A stretch of 36,117 nt of DNA from an uncultured Microcaldota archaeon (GCA_903832205.1 CAILAH010000013.1:1-36117), one strand, 5' to 3'. Shown: positions 24,027-32,519, counted from the stretch's first letter. The notes: a model not told the origin generated them from the sequence alone. Numbers and translations are program-made.

Positions 24027-24815
24027 TCATTTCTCCATAAGGAATAAAAGCAGTATGAGGTCTATTGCGCTCTGCAGCCCCATCTTTTCAGCGCTCATTA
24101 TGGGCACGCCCGCCTGCACTGAAACCAACGAATCAACAAGCGGCGGAACAACATAAAGCAGCCCGAACAGGTACGCGGGCGCTGCGAGCTTCTTCATACT
24201 CGCGTGATAAAGCACCGCAAACCCAACCACAAACCCGGACAGCAGCATCACAAACGACGCCCAGTCCAGCGCAGGCATAAAGCCCGGCGCAGCGAATGCT
24301 GCAATCACGGTGCCGACAACAAAAGAGGCGACCGTAAATATGGCCGCATTGAATGCGGCAAACCTCGTCTTCCAGGGCTGATATTTCACTATGGCAAGCA
24401 GCCACAGGAAAAGTATGAACGCGCCCAGCCCATTCCACAAAGCTGCGGAGATGAGCTGCAATCCGAACAATTGCGCAATCGGCCTCTGCTCGATTGCGAG
24501 CAGCGCCGCATTTGAAACCAGCCACAGCACGAAGCTGCACACAAAGAAAAGCACACCTAGCGATAGGCACAGGTTCTCATCCTTCTTTACCTTTAGTACT
24601 TCAGAGAGCCTTGATGCGATGAGCGCAATCCCCGGAAAGCTTAGCGTGGCAAGCAATGCCATTGCTATTGCGAACACCTCTCCACCAATCACATTCGCAA
24701 ATCTCAGCACATAGAACGGAAGCGTAAGAAGCGCATAAAGCACCTCGCTGCACACAAGAAGAAGGAAATGCTCCGCCTGCACATCAATCTTGTAGCTGAA
24801 CATTTTGAACTTCAT
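24027..24815 (-). CDS. Polytopic membrane protein of unknown function
   Basis: 262 residues with about seven or eight hydrophobic segments, for example 'VLYALLTLPFYVL', 'AIAMALLATLSFPGIALIA', 'LGVLFFVCSFVLWLVSNAAL', 'GLGAFILFLWLLAIV', 'FTVASFVVGTVIAAFAA' and 'FVMLLSGFVVGFAVLYHA'. Short charged loops and no catalytic motif are seen, so no family is assigned. It starts 11 nt after the M20 peptidase stop with GGGGATGAAGGG in the gap, so it is co-transcribed and may be functionally coupled to that hydrolase. Confidence 0.75.
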   Translation of the reverse strand: MKFKMFSYKIDVQAEHFLLLVCSEVLYALLTLPFYVLRFANVIGGEVFAIAMALLATLSFPGIALIASRLSEVLKVKKDENLCLSLGVLFFVCSFVLWLVSNAALLAIEQRPIAQLFGLQLISAALWNGLGAFILFLWLLAIVKYQPWKTRFAAFNAAIFTVASFVVGTVIAAFAAPGFMPALDWASFVMLLSGFVVGFAVLYHASMKKLAAPAYLFGLLYVVPPLVDSLVSVQAGVPIMSAEKMGLQSAIDLILLLFLMEK

Positions 24816-24826
24816 CCCTTCATCCC

Positions 24827-25798
24827 CTAAACCCTGGCGGCCAGCACGAGGTTGGTGTAAACGTCCTCCGCCTCCCTCAGCTCTTTCACGCCCACCTTCT
24901 CATCCTTGGTGTGCGCATCTTCAATTTTTCCCGGCCCGCAAATCACTCCGACTCCTCCTGTCTTTTTCCAGAAGTACATCTCGGTGAATGCCGGGTAGAG
25001 GTCAACGCTCTTCTTGCATTTCACAACCCTCGGCATCCTGATGGGCTCGAGTGAATTCTTTATCCTCAATTGCGAGCCCCTGCAAGCCTTCCTAATCTCC
25101 CCAATAATCTTCGCATTATTACCAGTAGTCCTGAACGATGCGGTAAACTCAGCGTGAGCCGGGATGACATTATCCGCAACCCCTCCCTTGATAATCCCAA
25201 TATTCAGGCTCTCGCCCTTCGCCAACCTAATCTCCCTTATCCTTGCGATTGCATCGTGCATCTTCATTATCGCGCTCTCACCAAGGTGCGGAAGCGATGA
25301 GTGGGCCGCCTTCCCCTTGAATTCCGCATCCATAACCACTATGCCTTTCTGTCCGAACACGCATGCGTTTGATGATGGCTCGCCAACGACGAAGAATTTT
25401 GGCCTCACTTTCTTCACCGCCTCCATCGCCCCGATGAAATCCGTCTCCTCACGCACGGTGAACACGAGCGCAAAATCATCCGTAAGGTCAATCAGCTCCT
25501 CGCCGGCGCAAAGCATCGCCGCAATGCTTCCCTTTGTGTCGCACGTTCCTCTCCCGTACAGATACTCTCCCTTTTTCCTTAATGGGACATAGGGCGGCAC
25601 CGTATCCATGTGCGCGGTAAGCACCTTCACAGGCCTTCCCTTTTTCGCAATAACATTGAAAGCATTCCCAACCTTCTGCTTCTCCACATCGAATCCCAGC
25701 GTCTCGCAAATGTCTGCCAGGTACTCGCCAATCTCCTGCTCTTTCCCAGATGTGGATTCTATCCTAACAAGCTCCTCAAGCAATTTTGCCGGGTCCAT
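24827..25798 (-). CDS. M20-family metallopeptidase (ArgE/DapE-like)
   Basis: 323-residue zinc-dependent deacylase or dipeptidase of family M20. Metal and catalytic motifs: 'LTAHMDTVPPY' (first His/Asp), 'GRGTCDTKGSIAAMLCA' (bridging Asp), 'VFTVREETDFIGA' (catalytic Glu pair), 'FVVGEPSSN', and 'EDAHTKDEKVGV' for the last His. A lid domain is indicated by 'GKAAHSSLPHLGESAIMKM'. It could be ArgE, DapE or succinyl-diaminopimelate-like; no biosynthesis genes nearby decide. AGGTG precedes ATG 25798 and a TATA-like CTTTTAATTATTAG lies about 30 nt upstream. Confidence 0.9.
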   Translation of the reverse strand: MDPAKLLEELVRIESTSGKEQEIGEYLADICETLGFDVEKQKVGNAFNVIAKKGRPVKVLTAHMDTVPPYVPLRKKGEYLYGRGTCDTKGSIAAMLCAGEELIDLTDDFALVFTVREETDFIGAMEAVKKVRPKFFVVGEPSSNACVFGQKGIVVMDAEFKGKAAHSSLPHLGESAIMKMHDAIARIREIRLAKGESLNIGIIKGGVADNVIPAHAEFTASFRTTGNNAKIIGEIRKACRGSQLRIKNSLEPIRMPRVVKCKKSVDLYPAFTEMYFWKKTGGVGVICGPGKIEDAHTKDEKVGVKELREAEDVYTNLVLAARV

Positions 25799-25847
25799 GT
25801 TACACCTATTTCATCTAATAATTAAAAGCGTGAGCGGGAGCTATATA

Positions 25848-25893
25848 TTAAGTGGGACGCCAGAAGAGCGAAACGTATTTTAAGTGGGACACC
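25848..25893. promoter_or_regulatory. Pair of direct repeats, candidate operator of the AbrB-GNAT unit
   Basis: TTAAGTGGGACGCC (25848-25861) and TTAAGTGGGACACC (25880-25893) are 13/14 identical and start 32 bp apart, about three helical turns. Each follows a TATA-like sequence (CTATATATTAAG, GTATTTTAAG). They lie between the divergent M20 gene and the AbrB gene. Confidence 0.5.
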
Positions 25894-25910
25894 CCCAATA
25901 GATAATGGTG

Positions 25911-25943
25911 ATGAAATGCGAGGTGACTTTGAGAAATCCGTAA
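25911..25943 (+). other. Short upstream ORF in frame with AbrB, ended by TAA
   Basis: ATG 25911 encodes 'MKCEVTLRNP' and stops at TAA 25941, two codons before the GTG used by the AbrB gene in the same frame. It is either a leader peptide or the former N-terminus of AbrB cut off by a nonsense change. The overlapping GGTGATG makes its translation plausible. Confidence 0.35.
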
Positions 25944-25946
25944 CAG

Positions 25947-26168
25947 GTGAATGGCTTCATACGGCCAGATAAGAAAGGCCGGCTAGTTTTGCCTGCGGCC
26001 GTCCGCAGGATGCTCGGGACTGAATACGTGCGCATACGGCTTAAAGGCAATAAGGTCTCCATCCTTGCATGCCTGGAATCAGATGCCGGCGCAAAGGCGG
26101 TGCAGCCAGCAATCAAATCCAGGTGTATGCAGCGCAGCTCCCGCAATATGTGGGAGGTGTTAGGATGA
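25947..26168 (+). CDS. AbrB/MazE-type (SpoVT-AbrB) DNA-binding protein
   Basis: A 73-residue swapped-hairpin AbrB domain: 'FIRPDKKGRLVLPAAVRRML' (residues 4-23) is the signature KGRxxLP strand-turn, followed by 'YVRIRLKGNKVSILACLES'. Such proteins are transcription regulators or antitoxins. GTG 25947 is the only start after the in-frame TAA at 25941, and it has no clear ribosome site, so reinitiation from the upstream ORF is possible. The stop TGA overlaps the ATG of the following GNAT as ATGA, so the two are translationally coupled; a toxin-antitoxin-like pair is inferred. Confidence 0.72.
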   Translation: MNGFIRPDKKGRLVLPAAVRRMLGTEYVRIRLKGNKVSILACLESDAGAKAVQPAIKSRCMQRSSRNMWEVLG

Positions 26169-26677
26169 GAATTGAGCGATTAACCCCCAGCATGCTTGCC
26201 GGGCCCGATTCCAAAGGATTGATGCGTGCATACAAGAAAGTGTTCGAGGGCCCGCCATGGCTTGAGAAATGGCCGCTTCCCAAAGTTGAAGAATGCTTTG
26301 GGGAGCTTGCGAAGGGAAATGCAAAGGGGCTGGTCGGGTTTGATGAAGACGGCTTGATTCCCATCTCCTTCATCATTGTCCTTAACAAGGCCTTCACAGA
26401 TCCCATCGTTTGGGATGGACCCTACATAACGGAATTTGGCGTTATTCCGGAACAGCAGCGGCGCGGCCTGGGGTCAAGATTAGTTCGTAATTTTTTAGCG
26501 CAGTTTTCCGCGGACGAGCCGTTCCTAATTAGGACAATAAACCCCGTAGTCCCGCGCATATTCGAAAAGTTCGGGAACGTCAAGTGCGTTGGAAGGGCAA
26601 AGGACGATGAGTATGAGAACCGCTTCTACTATCGGATCAGGAATTGGCTCTTAAGCGGAGGAGGTTGGGGGCATTAG
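26165..26677 (+). CDS. GNAT-family acetyltransferase coupled to AbrB
   Basis: 170 residues from ATG 26165; the ORF track's 26069 start runs back through AbrB in another frame. Motif A is clear: 'FGVIPEQQRRGLGSRLVRNF' with the 'RRGLGS' acetyl-CoA loop, and 'PRIFEKFGNVKCVG' is motif B. The early part ('LMRAYKKVFEGPPWLEKWPL') resembles GNATs annotated as acting on small molecules or tRNA. The ATGA overlap with AbrB indicates strict co-expression. GNAT toxins acetylating aminoacyl-tRNA are known with RHH antitoxins; with AbrB it would be a less usual pairing. Confidence 0.85.
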   Translation: MRIERLTPSMLAGPDSKGLMRAYKKVFEGPPWLEKWPLPKVEECFGELAKGNAKGLVGFDEDGLIPISFIIVLNKAFTDPIVWDGPYITEFGVIPEQQRRGLGSRLVRNFLAQFSADEPFLIRTINPVVPRIFEKFGNVKCVGRAKDDEYENRFYYRIRNWLLSGGGWGH

Positions 26678-26726
26678 ACCAATCTAATCGGCCCAGTGCA
26701 TATAGAAATTCTATTTTTTCCTTTTT

Positions 26727-27083
26727 TCAAAAAGATTCATGGGCTACGCGCTTTGCATTGAAAAATTTCTTTGTGAACCCAACGGCCTTTTTCACGTTGA
26801 ACTTTTTGCACGTGTATATTACCGTTGAGAAGAACCCCGCATTACCCCAAACATATAGCGCAATCCCCGAGTCAATGAGCGGGACGAACGCATCAAATCC
26901 CTGGTTTATCGCCTTGCCTTTCTTTCCCGTTGCATGTATCGTGGGTTTCCCATATGTCCTGAGGCCCAGCTCCTTGGTTATTCCGCCGAAAAAACTCACT
27001 ATTGTTTTCTCATCCACCTTTCTCTCAAAGAAGCCTTCTATCACAAGCCGCTGCCTTGTTATGTTGGGAGCAAGATCCTTCAT
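26727..27083 (-). CDS. SpeD-like (S-adenosylmethionine decarboxylase family) protein, altered active site
   Basis: A 118-residue protein resembling bacterial/archaeal AdoMet decarboxylase. 'LIDSGIALYVWGNAGFFST' and 'VIYTCKKFNVKKA' align with the SpeD core 'SESHxTIHTWPE...DVFTCG'. Ser72 would be the pyruvoyl precursor and Cys92 the catalytic Cys, but the His after the Ser is Gly and the 'IHTW' His is Tyr77. SpeD relatives in small-genome lineages are reported to have turned into other decarboxylases; activity here is uncertain. Located 41 nt downstream of tRNA-Arg on the same strand, with an A/T-rich promoter-like spacer between them. Confidence 0.6.
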   Translation of the reverse strand: MKDLAPNITRQRLVIEGFFERKVDEKTIVSFFGGITKELGLRTYGKPTIHATGKKGKAINQGFDAFVPLIDSGIALYVWGNAGFFSTVIYTCKKFNVKKAVGFTKKFFNAKRVAHESF

Positions 27084-27124
27084 GGCTACATATCCACTGT
27101 TAAAATTAAAAATAAAAAGAAGAG

Positions 27125-27273
27125 CGGACCCGAAGGGATTTGAACCCTCGACCTACGCCTTACTCTCTTTCTTTTTCCAAGGTTTTTCTTTTCCAAAGAA
27201 AAAGCTTTTAGGAGAGCGCCGCTCTATCCAAGCTGAGCTTCCCGATGTGCATAAAGCACTTATTTACGGGCCC
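27125..27273 (-). tRNA. tRNA-Arg(CCT) with two introns, one non-canonical
   Basis: On the minus strand the acceptor GGGCCCG (27273-27267) pairs fully with CGGGTCC, G73. After T8-A9 comes a 26-nt insertion (27264-27239) before the D-arm GCTC-AGCTTGGATA-GAGC. At its ends exon CCCG (4-7) pairs with intron CGGG, leaving 3-nt bulges TAA and AAG: a bulge-helix-bulge. The anticodon arm is GCGCT-CTCCTAA-GGCGT (anticodon CCT) with a second, 48-nt canonical intron after position 37 (27208-27161). Spliced length is 75 nt. T-arm GAGGGTTCAAATCCCTT. An AATATATG box centred near 27309 can drive it. Confidence 0.85.
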
Positions 27274-27355
27274 ACTTAGATATTCGATTTTATACCGCTC
27301 TTCATATATTTTCTAAAGGGATAGCTTTTTATTTTGATGATGGAATATGATATCC

Positions 27356-27868
27356 ATGGCCAAGAAAGCTTTAGGCACCGCAACGAAGGCGAAGAACAAG
27401 ATTCCAATCATTTTGGGCATAGTGGTCCTGCTCGTCCTGCTCCTGGTGGCGATCTACTATTTCATGCAGGTAATGGGGCAATCCCTCTCGAACGCCCAAA
27501 CCAACATAGGCTCCGGCCTCTCAAACACGAGCGGCCTCGGCAGCGATAATACAACCCTTCCGCTGAACCTTTCGGTGAAGGACTGCCTCGCATCAAAGGG
27601 CTACACCACATTCCTGTTCCTGCACTCGCCCTACTGCCCGCACTGCCAGAACATGCAGCCCATAATCGACGGCCTCACTTCTGAGGGCTACCAAATCACC
27701 AAGGTTGACGTTACAAACTCCGCACAGGTCGCAGCAGTGTCAGAATGTGTAAAACTCCAATCCTACGTCCCGCAGTTCGTGTGCCACAGGACAGGCGCAA
27801 GCGACGTGGGCGAAATGGATAGGGAGCAGGTGATTGAGCTCTACAACAACTGCATGCTGACTGAATAG
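27356..27868 (+). CDS. Membrane-anchored thioredoxin-like protein (CPHC)
   Basis: 170 residues from ATG 27356, about 26 nt after the TATA box GCTTTTTATTTTG; ATG 27347 would add three residues. One N-terminal membrane helix ('IPIILGIVVLLVLLLVAIYY', 16-35) precedes a Ser/Asn/Gly linker and a thioredoxin fold with 'SPYCPHCQNMQPII' (CPHC at 94-97). 'SYVPQFVCHRTG' contains the cis-Pro before a strand. CPHC is typical of DsbA-like oxidases and glutaredoxin-like proteins, so disulfide formation or reduction on the outer face of the membrane is likely. TrxB at 11225 may be linked metabolically. Confidence 0.85.
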   Translation: MAKKALGTATKAKNKIPIILGIVVLLVLLLVAIYYFMQVMGQSLSNAQTNIGSGLSNTSGLGSDNTTLPLNLSVKDCLASKGYTTFLFLHSPYCPHCQNMQPIIDGLTSEGYQITKVDVTNSAQVAAVSECVKLQSYVPQFVCHRTGASDVGEMDREQVIELYNNCMLTE

Positions 27869-27922
27869 GAAACAATCCACATTTTCTTTCTTTAGTTTTC
27901 CGGCTTTTTCGATATTCTCTGA

Positions 27923-29752
27923 TTATTCCTCACTCAGGTTTTTTCTCCAGAACTCCAGCACATCCCTCGTTCCAGCACGTCGCCCTTCCACGAGCTTCCC
28001 GAGATATTTCCTGTACTGCTCCCACTCAAACCTCTCGTCCATGAAAACTATTACTCCCCTATCTTCGCTGCTCCTGATGCACCTTCCCGCAGCCTGCACG
28101 CTCTTGGTAACAGCGGGCCCCAGATAGCCGTACTCCCATCCCTTGCCGAACCTCTTCTCATAATACTCTATCCTCGCCTTTGTCTCGATGGTCATCTCCT
28201 CCAAAGGTATTCCCACAACAATCACCGACTTGAGCGAATTCTTCTCGTAATCAACTCCCTCGGAAAGGCTTCCTCCCTGTACGCCAATTAGCATAAACCT
28301 GTCCTCGGCAAGCAGCATGTTCTTCACCCTCTTTATCTCATGCGTCTCCATGCTCTTCTGCTGCACAATCATCTCCTTATCGCCCGGGTCCATGTGCGGC
28401 AGCACGCTGTTCATCACCCTATAGCTCGGGAAAAACACCGCCGTATTTCCCGGCGTTATTGCGCACATCTCAGAAATCTTCCTGCCCATCCTCCTGTACT
28501 CGCCGGGCACTCTCCTTGAGAACCTGGTGGTCACATCCCTGTCAACAAACGATAATTTATTCTCCCTAGGGAACGGGTTCTCATACTCGCGCATGACCGT
28601 CCTTTCCGGGTCAAGGCCGATAATGTCCCTGTGCATTTCCATTGGCAGCATTGTGCCGCTCACAAGAATCGCAGATGCGGCCAGGTTCAATTTCGAAGTG
28701 ATGATATCAGGCGACAGGCATCTCTTCTCCACCGCATACCCGTGCTCATTCCTGCTGATAATCCGTGCAAACTTCTCCTCGCCCGCCTCCATATTCCAGT
28801 ACTCAATGAACCTCGCAATGCGCAGGCACGCGCTCGCCGCGCCAGTCTCCTCCACCCACCTGTTCCCGGTGGAGATGAGCTCCTCAACAAGCAAATCCTG
28901 CTGGCCTTCCCTTTCCAAAAGCGTGCTGAGCTTCTCCTTCTCAAGCAGCTGTTCCTTTCTCTTCCCAAGGGTGAGCTCCGCCCACCCATTAAACTCAGCA
29001 CTGACGAACGCAAGCGATTCGGACTCGAGCTGGGCGCACTCCTTCCTCGCCCTTGCAAGCGCCCTCTCAGAAAGCCTTATTGAAAGCTCCTCGCGCATCC
29101 TCCCGCTGAGATTATGCGCCTCATCAACAATCACAACTGAATTCGAAAGCCCCTTGCCCGCCCTCTTCATCAGCGGCTCCACAACACCGGGCATCAGCAC
29201 GTGCGCATAATCGGCTATTATCACCCGCGACTTTGACGCAGCCTCAAGCGCAAGCTCATAGCCGCACACGTTCCTCACAACCCCCTCCTCCTGCAGCTCC
29301 CTGTGCGAATAATTGAACTGCGCATCCAGCTGCATCCCCTTTCTCCTTCTCGCATTATCATAGCAGATGCACTGCCCCCTCTTCACGCGCAGGTGGCACG
29401 CATGGTAAAAATCCTCCGAAGGCAATTGGCCCAGGTTCCTGAGGTTGCACATGTGCCTCTTCCCGACCAAATCAACGGAATTCATCTTGAGCGCATACTT
29501 GTCCGCAATCCCCTTCACGACCTTGTGCGCAATCTCATGCTGGGAATTCTTGGGCGTCACGAAGAACACATCATAGCCGTGCTCCTCCGCAGCCGTCAAT
29601 GCCGCGGATAGGGTCGCATCCGTCTTCCCCAATCCAGTGGGCGCGTGCCCCATAAAATTCTTCTGCCCATTAATCGCATTGTAAATATCCTCAACCAGCC
29701 TCTCCTGTTCCTTCCTGAATACCTTGTGCCGGAACAGCATCTCAGTTTGCAT
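27923..29752 (-). CDS. XPD/Rad3-family Fe-S DNA helicase
   Basis: 609-residue superfamily-2, 5'-3' DNA helicase related to XPD/DinG. Walker A is 'HAPTGLGKTDATLSAAL' (motif I), four Cys for the 4Fe4S cluster are in 'RHMCNLRNL', 'HACHLRVKRGQCICYDN' and 'VVRNVCGYELA', the DEAH box is 'VVIVDEAHNLSGRM', motif III 'ILVSGTMLP', and C-terminal helicase motifs 'IGVQGGSLSEGVDYE' and 'QAAGRCIRSSEDRGVIV'. 609 residues is normal for archaeal XPD. Acts in repair or transcription-coupled unwinding. ATG 29752 lies near a CTATATAAAG box. Same strand as the 891-codon gene upstream but separated by about 100 nt and its own promoter. Confidence 0.93.
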   Translation of the reverse strand: MQTEMLFRHKVFRKEQERLVEDIYNAINGQKNFMGHAPTGLGKTDATLSAALTAAEEHGYDVFFVTPKNSQHEIAHKVVKGIADKYALKMNSVDLVGKRHMCNLRNLGQLPSEDFYHACHLRVKRGQCICYDNARRRKGMQLDAQFNYSHRELQEEGVVRNVCGYELALEAASKSRVIIADYAHVLMPGVVEPLMKRAGKGLSNSVVIVDEAHNLSGRMREELSIRLSERALARARKECAQLESESLAFVSAEFNGWAELTLGKRKEQLLEKEKLSTLLEREGQQDLLVEELISTGNRWVEETGAASACLRIARFIEYWNMEAGEEKFARIISRNEHGYAVEKRCLSPDIITSKLNLAASAILVSGTMLPMEMHRDIIGLDPERTVMREYENPFPRENKLSFVDRDVTTRFSRRVPGEYRRMGRKISEMCAITPGNTAVFFPSYRVMNSVLPHMDPGDKEMIVQQKSMETHEIKRVKNMLLAEDRFMLIGVQGGSLSEGVDYEKNSLKSVIVVGIPLEEMTIETKARIEYYEKRFGKGWEYGYLGPAVTKSVQAAGRCIRSSEDRGVIVFMDERFEWEQYRKYLGKLVEGRRAGTRDVLEFWRKNLSEE

Positions 29753-29849
29753 AATGAAAAAGAATTAGAAAAAGCCTCTTTATATAGGGATGCGCAGGTG
29801 GATTTCCGCTGGCTCCGCCCAGCGTGCGGCCTCCTCCTGCTCTCTACAC

Positions 29850-32519
29850 CTATTCCCCGGACGGGGGCTCGTCCGATTCCTCGCCGCCCTCCTCCTTTTC
29901 AACGCCCGCAATCTCTTCGCCCTTCCCCTTTCTCCTCCTTGCCTCATCTTCGGCCTCCTGTTTCTCCTTTTCCCTGGGGCGGTTGCGCTGCGCATACGCA
30001 TAGGCAGAGTAATACTTCCTCACGCGCTTCTCAGGTATGTTCGCTACCTTCGGCAGTGCGGGCGCCTTCTCGCCCTCATTCTGCATCTCGTAAATCCTGG
30101 CAAGCAGCCTGTACCTGCCCTCCCTCAGCTCCTCGGATGCGGTGGGCAGCGGGAAGTTCTCATCCTTAGCCCTGGCAAGAACCTTATTGAAAAGCTCCTG
30201 CGAAACCTTGCCCCATTTCCCGTCAATGTAGAAATTGTCTGGGATTTCAATCCCGAACTTCTCCGCGGATTCCATGAGCAAATACTGGTTGGTCGCATTT
30301 TTCCATCCCCTCCACCCGCCGTGGTAGGACATCATGATTATGAATCCCAAATCCTCCCTGGAATAGTTGCCCGGCCTCTCCTTCTGTATCTTATTCGCGA
30401 TGAAATCCGCATACTCCATGTACATGGCGCTCGCAAAATACTTGTTGTCCCTTATGAGCGTGTGCAGCAGGAAATATGCGTGGGTATTCTCATCATAATC
30501 ATAGGCGACCCTGAAATCGGGCACCGTCTTCTCCAGGTCCATCTTCTCAAGCTGGCCCGGCTTAAATACCAGATTGGCAATCTTCGATTTCTTGAGCTCC
30601 TGCGGCGTGGCATTCATCATCCTGGCCGCGAGCGACTCAATCACTTCGGTCTTGAATTTCCCGGCCACCTTGCCAACAATGGATTTCTTTTCCATGTCCT
30701 CCGCAATGCTGTAGAGCCCCTTCTTAATCAAATCAGACATGAGCACCCTGATCTTGGCACTCTTGACTGCCACCACCTGCTGGCCCTGCAGCTGCTCCTC
30801 GCCCATCCCGCCCAATAGCGCAATCGCCCTAACCTCCGTGGCGCTGAACAGCTTGGAGCCCTCCTTTGATACTGCGAAATCGTAAATCTTCTTGAACGCC
30901 TTGTGCACGCTCTGCGGGTCATCCTGCATCCAGTCAACGTACGGGTCCGGCTTGCTCTGCGTTATCCCCATGCTCGTGACCGCCATGTGCGCTTTTCCCT
31001 TCCGATTGTTCACAATGTCCTCAAGCCTGGTGACATAATCTTCAGAGATGGTGACCTTCTTTCCCTCGTACTTTTTTGCATATCCCTTCAGGGCCTTGGG
31101 TATTCCCTCGATGCTTTCCATATCCTGCACTGTTATTTTTCCGGTCGTCTCAAGCTCGTTGAGCACTTCCTTCCCCATCTTCCTGTATCCCGTGCTCTTC
31201 CCGAAATATTCCTTTGCAAGCGTGTGCCCGAGCACATTATACTGCCAGTCACTGTATCCCTTGCCGTAGGCGTCCCTCATGGACTTCACTGCCTTTGTTG
31301 CCTCCGCATTTTCGCTCGCCCCCAATCCCCCGGCAAGCGTTACCTCGCGCGCACCATAGGTCGGGTACACCAAATCCGCAACCTTCTTCCCCTGCTTGTA
31401 TGCCTTGAACAGCTGGCCTGCGAAATACCATTTCATCAGCTTTGTCCCGTAAATCTCGTTTGAGACTTCCTCGCCCGCATTGAGGAAATCATAGGTTCCC
31501 TTCCCGCTCGGCAGGCTCTTCCTGACGCCCTTGAACTGCATGGTTGACTTTTCCGGCGGCTCATACAGCATTCTCATTGCCCAGGGATGGCCTTTCATGA
31601 CCCTCTCATCACGCAGCTCAAAATATCTCATGATAGTATCACTGGTTTCGGAAGAGGGCTTGGCACCTACGAATTGGAACCACCTGCCGTTCATCTTCAC
31701 GACCGTATGCGTGGGCGGATTCTCGCCCAGCTTCTTTTGTGCATCGTACCTGTAGTGGGTCTCGGAATATCGTACGAGCATCACGCTGCCGTCAGGCATC
31801 TTTTCCACTATCTTTGCCATCTCCGCCTTGAGCACATCATGGATATTTTCCAGCAGTGAATCCGAGTCGGTCCTCTTATAGCTCGCCGCATATGTGCTGA
31901 TCTTGTCTGCAGCCTCCTGCGACAGGCGCCCCGCATCAACAAGCAGCTTTACCCTTCTCTCAACAATCCCGACTTCCTTGTCTTCCGCGCTCTTGTAAAT
32001 TGCCTTATACCAGTCGAGAACCTCGGATGTGTTTTTCCATCCCCTTGCCTCAAGCTTGGGCGGCAAATCCCAGGTGTTTACTGTGGGCAGCGCATATCCC
32101 ATATTCTCCAGTATGAGCGTCGCATAGGTTGCGCACGCAACCTTGCTGTTCGAAACGTCAACGTATCTCCTCATGAAATCGTCGGAGTAATGTATGCCCA
32201 TGGCGGTCGTCCTCATCGGCTGGGGAACGTAATCAGCCGTCCTTGTGGGCACAAATGCCTTCCCTCCAATCACCGCGGCTATTGCATTCATCTCATCCGC
32301 CTTGACGAAGTATACGCCCCTTGCGTTCTGCCTAATCTGCACCCTCGCCTCGGCAACCACCTTGTCCGTGATTTGCGCGGGCTTGGTATTTTTCTCAATC
32401 GCATCCACGAGCATCTTGAACCTCTCATTCCCCAAAGTCGTGTAAAGCCAGTTGCCGCTGTTTGTTGTGAAATGCTTTTTCATCTCTTCAATCTGATCTG
32501 CATGAATAGTATTTGCCAT
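29850..32519 (-). CDS. Large protein of unknown function, possible papain/NlpC-like N-terminus
   Basis: 889 residues from ATG 32519 (GTG 32525 gives 891). TATA-like TTTATTTA is about 26 nt upstream, so leaderless. I do not recognise it as a whole. Around residues 117-155 (889-aa numbering) 'SKVACATYATLILENMGY' and 'NTWDLPPKLEARGW' resemble the active-site helix of NlpC/P60 or CHAP Cys peptidases, with Cys129 as nucleophile candidate (low confidence). The middle is mostly helical; 'MSYHGGWRGWKNATNQYLL' is a conserved-looking block. The C-terminal 60 or so residues are a charged tail rich in Arg/Lys/Glu ('EKEKQEAEDEARRRKGKGEE'). No signal peptide or membrane helix. Divergent from an L,D-transpeptidase. 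Confidence 0.65.
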   Translation of the reverse strand: MANTIHADQIEEMKKHFTTNSGNWLYTTLGNERFKMLVDAIEKNTKPAQITDKVVAEARVQIRQNARGVYFVKADEMNAIAAVIGGKAFVPTRTADYVPQPMRTTAMGIHYSDDFMRRYVDVSNSKVACATYATLILENMGYALPTVNTWDLPPKLEARGWKNTSEVLDWYKAIYKSAEDKEVGIVERRVKLLVDAGRLSQEAADKISTYAASYKRTDSDSLLENIHDVLKAEMAKIVEKMPDGSVMLVRYSETHYRYDAQKKLGENPPTHTVVKMNGRWFQFVGAKPSSETSDTIMRYFELRDERVMKGHPWAMRMLYEPPEKSTMQFKGVRKSLPSGKGTYDFLNAGEEVSNEIYGTKLMKWYFAGQLFKAYKQGKKVADLVYPTYGAREVTLAGGLGASENAEATKAVKSMRDAYGKGYSDWQYNVLGHTLAKEYFGKSTGYRKMGKEVLNELETTGKITVQDMESIEGIPKALKGYAKKYEGKKVTISEDYVTRLEDIVNNRKGKAHMAVTSMGITQSKPDPYVDWMQDDPQSVHKAFKKIYDFAVSKEGSKLFSATEVRAIALLGGMGEEQLQGQQVVAVKSAKIRVLMSDLIKKGLYSIAEDMEKKSIVGKVAGKFKTEVIESLAARMMNATPQELKKSKIANLVFKPGQLEKMDLEKTVPDFRVAYDYDENTHAYFLLHTLIRDNKYFASAMYMEYADFIANKIQKERPGNYSREDLGFIIMMSYHGGWRGWKNATNQYLLMESAEKFGIEIPDNFYIDGKWGKVSQELFNKVLARAKDENFPLPTASEELREGRYRLLARIYEMQNEGEKAPALPKVANIPEKRVRKYYSAYAYAQRNRPREKEKQEAEDEARRRKGKGEEIAGVEKEEGGEESDEPPSGE

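Noticed and set aside
27125-27247. tRNA-Arg with a 5' end CATCGGG next to the D-arm
   Set aside because: That sequence cannot pair with the 3' acceptor strand; GGGCCCG at 27267-27273 pairs perfectly after removal of 26 nt.
28527-29210. Long plus-strand ORFs opposite the XPD gene (and at 29790..30818 and 30903..31463 opposite the large gene)
   Set aside because: They are antisense shadows of high-confidence genes, with no domain signature and no promoter of their own.
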